Positions 50,004-57,746 of a DNA stretch of 64,000 nt are shown in pieces. The number at the start of each line of letters is the position of its first letter. Positions within the stretch are counted from its first letter, which is position 1. The translations under genes and the position numbers were made by a program. The notes beneath the pieces are model-generated. The model ran no database searches, was not told the DNA's origin, and saw nothing but the letters and a program-made list of their open reading frames with translations. The stretch lies in NCBI RefSeq assembly GCF_900316465.1, contig NZ_ONDD01000003.1, forward strand, positions 119,864 to 183,863, in the 5' to 3' direction. This stretch comes from an uncultured Fibrobacter sp. (GTDB taxonomy: Bacteria; Fibrobacterota; Fibrobacteria; Fibrobacterales; Fibrobacteraceae).

Positions 50004-51755
50004 TTATTTTAGCGTGATTTTGTGGTTTTGTGCCAAACCGTTCGCCTGGATACGCACTAGGTACGGTCCGCGGGCGAGGCGTGAAAGCGCAATCGTGCCG
50101 TTTTGGCTCATCTTTTTCGCGAGCACGCGGTTTCCTTGCAAATCGTAAATCGAGACTTGTGCGGTTGAGGCGTTCAGGTTCACCTGCAAATCGCGACCGA
50201 CAAGCTGGATTGCTGGAGCCGCTTTCTTGGAGGTGACGATGATGGTCGTCTGCATTTCGTACTTGTCCCAGCCGGGCATGTCTTCGAGCGTCAAGGTGTA
50301 TTCGTTGTTCATGACGGTCTTCCAGCTTTCGGCATTGTTGTCGTTTGCCCAGCCTTCCATGGCGTAGTCGCCGTACCACGGCATGAACCAGCTCCAGTTG
50401 GCGCCATCGGCCTTCATTTCGTCGGGGTAGGGCACGGAGCCGTTTTCAGACAATGTGACGATTTTCTTGGCGCCATACATATCCTTGACTTTTTCAAAGG
50501 AACTGATGAGCGATGCGTGATTCGATTCGCGCGGGTAGTAGTAATAGTCGCGACCCACCACGTCTACGTATTCGTCACCGGGATACCAATCCAGTGCATC
50601 GGGCGCTTCGTCGGTCGTCCAAACCCAAATCAGGTTATGGAGCCCCTTCTTGTTTACAAAAGTGTCGAACATGAGCTTGTACAGGGCTACGCAGGCTTTT
50701 GCGCCGTCGGTGCCCCACCAGAACCATTTGCCGCTTGCTTCGTGAAGCGGACGCCACAGCACGGCAACGCCTTCTTTCTGGAGCGTGAGCAGGGAATCAG
50801 CAATCATTTCCATGTCGCGCATAATGGCCTTGTATTCGTCGCTGTCGGTTTTCCACTTGCCGGTGGTGGTGTCGTAGGCAAGGCCGATGCTGAATTCAGT
50901 GTAAGGGTCGTTTCCGCTAGAGAAAGTGTAGAAGGCTTCTACGCTGTGCATCGGGTCTTTCCAATGCCAGTTGAATTGCGGAATGCCGCCCTTCTTCCAT
51001 ACGGTCTTTGCCATTTCCAAGGAGGCATGCGTGTAGCCCTGATACCACTGCTGATCGGAATTCTTGCCGGAGGCATGCAAGAAGTCGAAACCGACGAGAA
51101 CCACGTTCTTGCCGCTAGCCTTGTTGATGTAGCTGAGTTCAGTCTGGGTGTCAAAATCTTGCGGGGTGTAATTGCCGTCGTTTTCGAAGGGGCGTTCGGT
51201 CATCACGCCGCTAATGACTTTCTTGCCAAAGTTCGTGTACAAGAAGTTGTAGAGCTTCTGGGCACTTTCGGTAGGCTCTGGAGTGACGGGCTTGGGACTG
51301 ATGTTCCAAGGAGTTGCTTCGAATTCGGTGATTTCGATATAGTCAATGCCGACCCATCCCCAAGAATGGGTAATCCCGATTGCGTTTTCACCTTTTTTTA
51401 GTTTGATTTTACCTGCCGCCTTGAGGACCGTAAAATCATCGGCGGAGCCGAAAGTAATTTGGCCGGCGGAGCTTCCGTTCAAAGTCAAGTTTTGAGTCTT
51501 GTTGCCGCGCTCGGTGGGGAGCTTGTAGCTCACATACAGTGTATAGTAGCCGTCGTTAGGCATGTTTACGGTGAAAGCAAGGTCGCCTTCGCCCATTTCC
51601 ACATACTTGCCGCCCGAGGCGTTTGCATCTGTAGTGATTTCAAGTTTGTGGTCGTCGGCGGGCACGGCAGATTCGGCTTCAACGCGAATGGCTGCGGCCA
51701 TGGAGTAGGTTGAAAATGCGAGCGCTGTTGCGGTCAAAAAATGATAGGTATTCAT
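50004..51755 (-). CDS. Secreted GH26 mannanase with N-terminal CBM35-like module (second of three)
   Basis: 583 aa. Signal peptide to ~21; CBM ~23-146 (RVEAESAVPADDHK ... SWGWVGIDYIEITE). GH26 ~155-500 with WRPLHEASGKWFWWG (Glu339) and TLSENG (Glu437). C-terminal sorting domain (VSIYDLQGNRVLAKK ... GPYLVRIQANGLAQNHKITLK). GGAGGT lies ~5 nt before the ATG, the strongest site of the three GH26 genes. Own terminator at 49941; separated from its neighbours by ~130 bp each, so each gene may be transcribed separately. Confidence 0.93.
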   Translation of the reverse strand: MNTYHFLTATALAFSTYSMAAAIRVEAESAVPADDHKLEITTDANASGGKYVEMGEGDLAFTVNMPNDGYYTLYVSYKLPTERGNKTQNLTLNGSSAGQITFGSADDFTVLKAAGKIKLKKGENAIGITHSWGWVGIDYIEITEFEATPWNISPKPVTPEPTESAQKLYNFLYTNFGKKVISGVMTERPFENDGNYTPQDFDTQTELSYINKASGKNVVLVGFDFLHASGKNSDQQWYQGYTHASLEMAKTVWKKGGIPQFNWHWKDPMHSVEAFYTFSSGNDPYTEFSIGLAYDTTTGKWKTDSDEYKAIMRDMEMIADSLLTLQKEGVAVLWRPLHEASGKWFWWGTDGAKACVALYKLMFDTFVNKKGLHNLIWVWTTDEAPDALDWYPGDEYVDVVGRDYYYYPRESNHASLISSFEKVKDMYGAKKIVTLSENGSVPYPDEMKADGANWSWFMPWYGDYAMEGWANDNNAESWKTVMNNEYTLTLEDMPGWDKYEMQTTIIVTSKKAAPAIQLVGRDLQVNLNASTAQVSIYDLQGNRVLAKKMSQNGTIALSRLARGPYLVRIQANGLAQNHKITLK

Positions 51756-51830
51756 ACAACCTCCGGTTCTTTTTAAAATAATTTATTTTTCCCGGTTTAT
51801 AAATTCTGTAGTTTAAAAAACGTATTGCAA

Positions 51831-51872
51831 AAAAGAATCCCCGCGGCAAACTTGCGTCAACCACGGGGATTC
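51831..51872 (-). terminator. Terminator of third GH26 gene
   Basis: GAATCCCCG / CGGGGATTC with a 20-nt loop, then TTTTTTGC on the minus strand. Confidence 0.65.
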
Positions 51873-51891
51873 AGGAGTCATGAAGAGAAAC

Positions 51892-54207
51892 TTACTTGAT
51901 TAAAACCGGCTGGGTAGCGGCAAGGCCTGCGCCCTTGACGCGCACAATGTAGCGGCCCTTAGGCATATCGGCGAGGCTGAATGCGCTTGTGCCTGCGGCG
52001 AGGTTGCCCTTGTAGAGGGTTGCCACGCGCTTGCCGTTCATACCGAATACTTCGACAGATACGAGGCCAGCCTTTGCAGTCGTGAGAGAAACGGTCTTGC
52101 CCGAGACGCTCAGCTTGGCGGAGGCGCTAGCCTTGGCGACTACCGGCTTGATGGCGGCAGGTGCGCCAGATTCGTCGACGAGCTCGATCTTGGCGATGTG
52201 ACCCTTGCTCTGCGTTGCAGTCTTGAAGAGTTCAGAGGTCTTGTCGAAGGCAGAAATCACCTTGCCGTTGTCAGCGACGAGATCGTCGAAGATTACGGTT
52301 CCTTCGAAGCCCACGGCAGCAACCATCAGCGTTACAGAGAAGAGCTTGTCGAGGTCCATGGGGTGTTCCACTTTATCATCGTCTTCGTACTTGGTAATGT
52401 CGAATTCGCAAGTCGAAGATGCGCCGTCGTTAATCCAGCAGCCGGTGGAGGTAGACATTTCCCATGTCCAACCGTCGTCTTCCATACCGTTGCGGACAAA
52501 GGCGAGACCAACCCAGATGCCTCCGTCTGCACCGCCGGAACCGTTATTCGTAATCTTGAGGGAAACAGTCGTTGCACCCGTGAGGTTAGGAACCTTTTGG
52601 AGTTCAATGTTGGCACCACTGTCGTTTAATGCCTTGTAGGTCACGGCCATCATCAAGTTCTTGTAGTCTTCTTTCTTGGAGGTGTCGGCGTCGAACTTGG
52701 CGCTTTCACTTGCAGTCGGGCAAACCTTCGTCGCAGAGGCTGCTTCGGTGTAGTTATCCCAACCCGGCATTTCGTCAAGAGTGATAATGCGTTCGTCAGC
52801 GAGGTTCTTCTGCCATACGCTTGCGGCTGTCTGGCTAACGTAGCCGCCGTTCCAAGACGGGGATTCGTACCAAGGCATCCACCAGCTCCATGTTGCACCG
52901 TCGGTGTACATGTTGTCGACATCAGGAATCGGGCCGTTTTCGCTGAGCGAAATAATCTTGTTGGTGCCGCCCTTGTTTGTGAGGTCAATGAATGCAGCGC
53001 TGTTGCTCTGGTGATCGTTTGCCTTGTTGTAAATGTCAACGCTCAACACGTCATAGTAGGTTTCGCCCGGAGTCCAAGACATCGTGGCGGCATCTTTTGG
53101 GTTAAAGTCCCAAATCAGGTTGTTCACGCCGTTCTTGAAGACCATACGTTCGTAGACCAACTGGTAAAGGGCTGCGAACTGCTTGCCAGTATTGACGCTC
53201 CACCAGAACCAGTTTCCACCGGATTCGTGCAACGGGCGGAAGATGGCGGCGACGCCTTCTTTCTGAAGGTCAAGGAAAATATTAGAAACGAGGTCGATAT
53301 CACCGACAATGGCCTTGTACTGGGCGGAAGTCGTATCCCATGTAGTGGTGCCCTTGACGAATGCTTCGGAGAAGTCGAATTCGGTATTGTTGGTCTTGTT
53401 GCCGTTAGCAGTGTAGAATTCTACTTCGTCACCCGGGCGCCAGTGCCATGTGACAGCCGGAATGCCGCCTTTTTTCCAAATAGACTTGGCGATGTCAATA
53501 GCCTTTTCGGTGTATTCCTTGAACCAAGAAGATTCCTTGTTTGCGCCGGTGGCGTTCATCAGGTCGACGCCGACGAGTGCCGGGTACTTGCCGCCAGCCG
53601 TATACACAGCTTGAACGTCTTCGTGCTGGGTTGCATCACCAACGGTGTAGGCGTCCATGTTGCCGGTCATTACACCAGAAATAGTCTTCTTGCCAAAGTT
53701 GTTGACCAAGAAGTTATAAAGCTTGACTGCAGACGGGGTGGCGTTCTTGGTGACAGGTGCGTTGCAAATCGTGAATGCCTTTGCTTCGTATTCCTTGACT
53801 TCGATGTAGTCCACATCGATCCAGCCCCAGCTATTGGTAATGGAAATCGTGTTTTCGCCTGCGGCAAGATTCAGAACCGTTTCGACGTCGGCGAATTTGC
53901 CCTTTTCGGTTTCTTCAAAAGTAACGGCAGAGGAGATGCTTCCAACAACGACGTTGTTAATCTTGGAAGTGCCGTAATTGTTCATATAATGAATAACGAT
54001 CGTGTACTGGCCCGCTTTTTCGACGGTGAAGGGGGCGAACGTCAAATCGCCACCGTTCAGCTTGACCACTTTGCCGCCCGAAGCTGCAGTAACAGAGGCG
54101 ACGGCTGCATCCTTGGTGACGGTACCGTCTTCGGCTTCGTATTGTGCAGCGCTTGCGGATGCTGCGGCGGCGAGACCGAAAGCGAGAATCGTTTTTGTGA
54201 ATTTCAT
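51892..54207 (-). CDS. Secreted GH26 mannanase with CBM35-like module and extra C-terminal module (third of three)
   Basis: 771 aa. Signal peptide to ~21; CBM ~22-140 (YEAEDGTVTKDA ... WIDVDYIEVKE). GH26 ~150-480 with FRPLHESGGNWFWWS (Glu328) and SLSENG (Glu423); Phe replaces the usual Trp before RPLHE. Residues ~495-690 form an added beta-rich module (KALNDSGANIELQKVPNLTGATTVSLKITNNG, GIWVGLAFVRNG, VTLMVAAVGFEGTVIFDDL) of carbohydrate-binding type that the other two lack. The end is the shared sorting domain (VEVFGMNGKRVATLYKGNL ... GRYIVRVKGAG). GGAG is ~7 nt before the ATG. Confidence 0.92.
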   Translation of the reverse strand: MKFTKTILAFGLAAAASASAAQYEAEDGTVTKDAAVASVTAASGGKVVKLNGGDLTFAPFTVEKAGQYTIVIHYMNNYGTSKINNVVVGSISSAVTFEETEKGKFADVETVLNLAAGENTISITNSWGWIDVDYIEVKEYEAKAFTICNAPVTKNATPSAVKLYNFLVNNFGKKTISGVMTGNMDAYTVGDATQHEDVQAVYTAGGKYPALVGVDLMNATGANKESSWFKEYTEKAIDIAKSIWKKGGIPAVTWHWRPGDEVEFYTANGNKTNNTEFDFSEAFVKGTTTWDTTSAQYKAIVGDIDLVSNIFLDLQKEGVAAIFRPLHESGGNWFWWSVNTGKQFAALYQLVYERMVFKNGVNNLIWDFNPKDAATMSWTPGETYYDVLSVDIYNKANDHQSNSAAFIDLTNKGGTNKIISLSENGPIPDVDNMYTDGATWSWWMPWYESPSWNGGYVSQTAASVWQKNLADERIITLDEMPGWDNYTEAASATKVCPTASESAKFDADTSKKEDYKNLMMAVTYKALNDSGANIELQKVPNLTGATTVSLKITNNGSGGADGGIWVGLAFVRNGMEDDGWTWEMSTSTGCWINDGASSTCEFDITKYEDDDKVEHPMDLDKLFSVTLMVAAVGFEGTVIFDDLVADNGKVISAFDKTSELFKTATQSKGHIAKIELVDESGAPAAIKPVVAKASASAKLSVSGKTVSLTTAKAGLVSVEVFGMNGKRVATLYKGNLAAGTSAFSLADMPKGRYIVRVKGAGLAATQPVLIK

Positions 54208-54305
54208 AACATGCTCCTATATTTTCGTCAAGGAAAATAGGTTTTGCAGAGTGCATTTCAAAGCATATTTTGAATTGTGTTGAATAAATCGTTGGGTGAT
54301 TCTCA

Positions 54306-54336
54306 ACAAAAAAATCCGCTTTTTCAAGCGGATTTT
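54306..54336 (-). terminator. Terminator of the aldose epimerase gene
   Basis: AAAATCCGCTT / AAGCGGATTTT followed on the minus strand by TTTTTGTTG. Confidence 0.75.
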
Positions 54337-54373
54337 GATAACTAATATTTACTAGAGACGCCGTTTTCGCGAA

Positions 54374-55399
54374 TTAAAGCTCAATTCCCGTCTTTTCGTG
54401 GAAATGGAAGCCGAACGTAAATGTGCGCTCTTCACCAGGCGGGATCACAATGAGGCCACGGTGGTGATTCAATGCATCGGGTTCCGTTGTCATGGGTTCG
54501 ATAGCGATGCTCATGCGGTCAGGCGGGGTGTAAATCTGGATGGCGTTGTACTGTTCAACACCGGCTTTCTGCCAAATATCAAGCATATAGCGGTCGCTTT
54601 CAAGCGATACGTGTGCGTTGTTGATAAAGTCAGAACCGTTAGCCTGCAATTCGGTGACATCTTTTTCGAGACAGAAGCAATCGTTGATGAATTCATCGTT
54701 GATTTTGCGGCCGTTTTCAAAACGGGTGTCTTCTTTGTACTGCCCGGTAGGAATGTCGGCTTTGTCCAACAGAGCGAGCGAACAAGCGGGCAATTTCATT
54801 GTCAGGTTGTTAATCTTTTCGCCCAAAGTAAAATACGGGTGCCAGCCTTCGGAATAGGGCATGTCGGTGTTGCCGACGTTTTTGACGGTCGAGGTAATCG
54901 AAACGCTTTCGCCCGTGAAGGTGATTGCGTTGGTGGCGCGATAGGGGAACGGGAAACCGGCAAATGCACCCGGCCAGTCACAAGTGAAAATGGCGGTGCA
55001 GCTGTCGTTTTCGCTTTCGAAGGAATCAAATTCCCATTCTTTGTTCTGCAAGAATCCATGCAGGGCGTGCGGTGCCCAGGTTACGTTGTTTACAAGTTCG
55101 TAGGTCTTGCCCTGCCAGGTGAATTTGGCGTAGGCCGTGCGGCCGGGGAAGGGAGTGAGCCTGCAACCGGCGTTTGTGTCCGGGGAAATTTTTCTAAGGG
55201 TAGGTTCGTCTTTGTAGCCGTAGAGCAAATCGAGCAATGTCGAGGTGCGGGTATTTTGCTGATTTTCTACGGGGACTCGCCAACCGTTGAGTCCGCAGCC
55301 AAAACCGTTCAGAATTTCAAATTCGGCTCCGTCGTCGCGTTGAAGCACGAAACAGGGAATGGTGCCCAGGGGGCGGAAAATTAGTTTGAATTGGCTCAT
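54374..55399 (-). CDS. Aldose 1-epimerase family protein
   Basis: 341 aa. Galactose-mutarotase fold: GCRLTPFPGRTAYAKFTWQG, WAPHALHGFLQNKEWEF with the conserved His, SEGWHPYFTLG with the catalytic His, and IAIEPMTTEPDAL with the catalytic Glu. It interconverts sugar anomers; here it could handle hexoses released by the secreted mannanases. No signal peptide. TACATT lies 9 nt before the ATG. Divergent from mnmE. Confidence 0.88.
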   Translation of the reverse strand: MSQFKLIFRPLGTIPCFVLQRDDGAEFEILNGFGCGLNGWRVPVENQQNTRTSTLLDLLYGYKDEPTLRKISPDTNAGCRLTPFPGRTAYAKFTWQGKTYELVNNVTWAPHALHGFLQNKEWEFDSFESENDSCTAIFTCDWPGAFAGFPFPYRATNAITFTGESVSITSTVKNVGNTDMPYSEGWHPYFTLGEKINNLTMKLPACSLALLDKADIPTGQYKEDTRFENGRKINDEFINDCFCLEKDVTELQANGSDFINNAHVSLESDRYMLDIWQKAGVEQYNAIQIYTPPDRMSIAIEPMTTEPDALNHHRGLIVIPPGEERTFTFGFHFHEKTGIEL

Positions 55400-55518
55400 A
55401 GGCTAATAAATGTACAATAAATCGCGAGAAAATGCCCTATTGCAATAATCAAATAAGAAAATATTAAAATACAATGTGTCAATTTTCGTACATAAATGAA
55501 GGTCTCGGGCGCTTTTGC

Positions 55519-55524
55519 TATCTT
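55519..55524 (+). promoter_or_regulatory. Predicted -10, leaderless promoter of mnmE
   Basis: TATCTT, 7 nt, ATG at 55532. Confidence 0.5.
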
Positions 55525-55531
55525 TGCCGCC

Positions 55532-56863
55532 ATGGATTCCCAGACGATTGTAGCCCCGATGACGCCTGCAGGCGTGAGTGCTGTGGCGGCCCTCCGAGTG
55601 AGCGGTACGCAGGTGCGTCTGGTGGTGGAACGCCTGTTTGGAACAAAGGCGGCCAAGGGGTTAAAGCCCCGCATGGCAAATCTCGGCACGGCCCGCGACC
55701 CGGAATCGGGCAAGGTGCTCGATAGCCTTCTGTACATTTATTTTGAATCGCCGAATTCCTACACCGGCGAAGACGTGCTGGAACTTTACCCTCACGGAAA
55801 CCCGCTGATCGTGCGCGACTTGCTGCAGGCAATTCGCAGCATCGAGGGCGTACGCCTGGCCGAACCCGGCGAATACACGCGTCGTGCTTTCTTAAATGGT
55901 AAAATGGATTTGACCCAGGCCGAATCGGTGGCCGACGTGATTCACAGCGCAAACCGTGCGGAACTGGAAAACGCCCACCGCCTGCTTTCGGGTGCGCTTT
56001 CGAAAAAGATTGCAACGCTTACGGCACAGGTGAAAGACATTTCGGCCCGCCTCGAACTTGACGTGGACTTTGCCGAAGAAGAAGCCGATCCCGATTTTGC
56101 GGGCTGGGAGGCGCGCTTTGTCTCTATACGCGAATCTATCCTGCAGATTTTGAACAGCTTCCGCGGCAAGGCGAACCTGAGCAGGCTCCCGCTGGCCGTT
56201 CTTTACGGCGCTCCGAATGCGGGCAAGTCGAGCTTGGTGAATGCGCTCCTCGGCGAAGACCGCGTGCTCGTGAGTAATGTTCCGGGCACCACGCGCGACT
56301 TTGTTGAAGTGAGACTCTTTTTGGAAGGTGGTGAAATTCGCTTGGTTGATACCGCGGGCATCGCAGAGCATGCCACCGACGAACTCGATGCGCTCAGCAT
56401 GAAAAAGTCCCGCGAGATTCTGGAAGAAGCGGATTTGAAAATTTTGGTGGAGGATGGAAGCGACGTCATTGCGAGGAGTGCAAGCGACGAAGCAATCCAG
56501 CCTGATTTTATTGTCCACTCCAAGTGCGACGTGCGTCAGTCCCTTCCCGAAACCGGACTCTGCATTTCTTCCAAAACAGGTGCGGGCCTTGCCGAACTCA
56601 AGAGCATCATGAATTCCGCCTTGTTCAAAAAGCGTGAAAACGAAGAAGACCTCTGGATTACCAGCGAACGCGAAAAGGCTTGCCTCGAAGATGCCTACGC
56701 CGGCGTGAACCGCGTGCTCGACCTGCTCCGTAGAAATCCGGCGGTAGAACTGCTCGCCTTTGAAATGCAGCTTGTCCGTAGGTCGCTCCAGAGCATAACG
56801 GGCGAAATTTCGTCCGAAGACATTTTACAATCTATTTTCGCGGGGTTCTGCATTGGAAAGTAG
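55532..56863 (+). CDS. mnmE: tRNA modification GTPase MnmE, with an in-frame palindromic repeat insertion
   Basis: 443 aa from the ATG at 55532, which matches the family start (DSQTIVAPMTPAGVSAVAALRVSG); an ATG 12 codons earlier adds nothing conserved. With MnmG it modifies U34 of tRNAs. N domain, helical domain, then GTPase: G1 GAPNAGKSSL (~227), G3 VDTAGI (~273), and an altered G4 HSKCD (~329-333) instead of NKxD. Residues ~311-323 (DVIARSASDEAIQ) are encoded by a palindromic repeat element. The C-terminal FCIGK carries the catalytic cysteine. The next gene overlaps by 11 nt. Confidence 0.95.
   Translation: MDSQTIVAPMTPAGVSAVAALRVSGTQVRLVVERLFGTKAAKGLKPRMANLGTARDPESGKVLDSLLYIYFESPNSYTGEDVLELYPHGNPLIVRDLLQAIRSIEGVRLAEPGEYTRRAFLNGKMDLTQAESVADVIHSANRAELENAHRLLSGALSKKIATLTAQVKDISARLELDVDFAEEEADPDFAGWEARFVSIRESILQILNSFRGKANLSRLPLAVLYGAPNAGKSSLVNALLGEDRVLVSNVPGTTRDFVEVRLFLEGGEIRLVDTAGIAEHATDELDALSMKKSREILEEADLKILVEDGSDVIARSASDEAIQPDFIVHSKCDVRQSLPETGLCISSKTGAGLAELKSIMNSALFKKRENEEDLWITSEREKACLEDAYAGVNRVLDLLRRNPAVELLAFEMQLVRRSLQSITGEISSEDILQSIFAGFCIGK
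56464..56498 (+). repeat. Palindromic repeat element inserted in mnmE
   Basis: 35 bp beginning CGTCATTGCGAGGAG and ending ACGAAGCAATCC, with ATTGC / GCAAT ends. It agrees with the widespread intergenic element of the same type, from memory. It is read in frame as 12-13 extra residues. Confidence 0.75.
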
Positions 56864-57725
56864 TTACATCGGTGCTTTGCTTGCCATTTTCATGTTCGGC
56901 TCCTACATGGTGCCCCTTAAAAAATGGCCGAATTATTCCAGCTGGGCCTACCTTTCGATGATGACCTTGGGCGCGCTTCTGAGTGCGCTTGTCGTTGCGT
57001 TCTATACGGGTACCTTCAATGTGCACCCGATTGGCGTGCTTTGCGGCCTCATGTGGGTCGTGGGTGGCGCCTTCTGTTTCTGGGCGGTGCAGGCCGAAGC
57101 CGACCTCGCGGGCGCCGGCGTGCGTTCCATGGGTGTGAGCATTCTGGCCTCGTTCCTGTCGGGCGTGCTCCTGTTCGGCGAACAGTCCAAATTCTTCCTC
57201 TCGATTCCGGCCATTGCGTGCTTCCTGATCGGGCTTTCGCGCTTGTCGCCGTCGCATGGCGGCTCCGTATTCAAGAACTGGCGTTCCCTTTTGGGCGGCT
57301 TTGCCTTCGGTACCTACCTGATTCCCTATAAGCTTGCGGTCCAGTCGGGCCTCTCGATGACCGATGTCGAATTCCTCTGCCCGTTTACCATCGGCCTTTT
57401 TGTCGGCAGCCAGGCTCTGATTGCCGTGCTTGAAATCCGCCGCAAAAAAATGTTCGAATACAAACTCGTGCCGAGTCTAGTCACCATTGTGATGGGCGTG
57501 CTCTGGATGGTCGGCATGCATGGTTGCTTCTGGGCTATCGATGTGAACGGCGCGCTCGGTTATGCCATCGGTTACCCGCTTACGCAGCTGAACTTGCTGG
57601 TGAACCTGGGCTGGGGAGTGTTTGTTTTCGGCGAATACAAAACGGCCCGCGAACGAATCAAGTTGCTCTTGGCGACCTTCATCATTCTCGCGGGCGCTGT
57701 GTTGCTGACCCTGTCGAAGGGCTAG
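56853..57725 (+). CDS. GRP/RhaT-like sugar transporter (DMT superfamily)
   Basis: 290 aa with ten predicted helices and no soluble domain. Landmarks: IFMFGSYMVPLKKWP at the start, FCFWAVQAEADLAGAGVRSMGVSILASFLSGVLLFGE in the first half, and ALGYAIGYPLTQLNLLVNLGWGVFVFGEYKTARERIKLLLATFIILAGAVLLTLSKG at the end: the glucose/rhamnose uptake (GlcU/RhaT-like) layout. It starts at a TTG (GGGG 8 nt upstream), because no ATG exists before the first helix, and overlaps mnmE by 11 nt. Substrate not determined. Confidence 0.8.
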   Translation: MESSYIGALLAIFMFGSYMVPLKKWPNYSSWAYLSMMTLGALLSALVVAFYTGTFNVHPIGVLCGLMWVVGGAFCFWAVQAEADLAGAGVRSMGVSILASFLSGVLLFGEQSKFFLSIPAIACFLIGLSRLSPSHGGSVFKNWRSLLGGFAFGTYLIPYKLAVQSGLSMTDVEFLCPFTIGLFVGSQALIAVLEIRRKKMFEYKLVPSLVTIVMGVLWMVGMHGCFWAIDVNGALGYAIGYPLTQLNLLVNLGWGVFVFGEYKTARERIKLLLATFIILAGAVLLTLSKG

Positions 57726-57726
57726 C

Positions 57727-57746
57727 GGGGCGTTCGCCCCTCTTTT
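57727..57746 (+). terminator. Short terminator after the sugar transporter
   Basis: GGGGC-GTTC-GCCCC followed by TCTTTT. Confidence 0.6.

Noticed and set aside
55496..55531. Upstream ATG extending mnmE by 12 residues
   Set aside because: The extension is not conserved in type and the TATCTT -10 lies inside it; the ATG at 55532 fits the family start.
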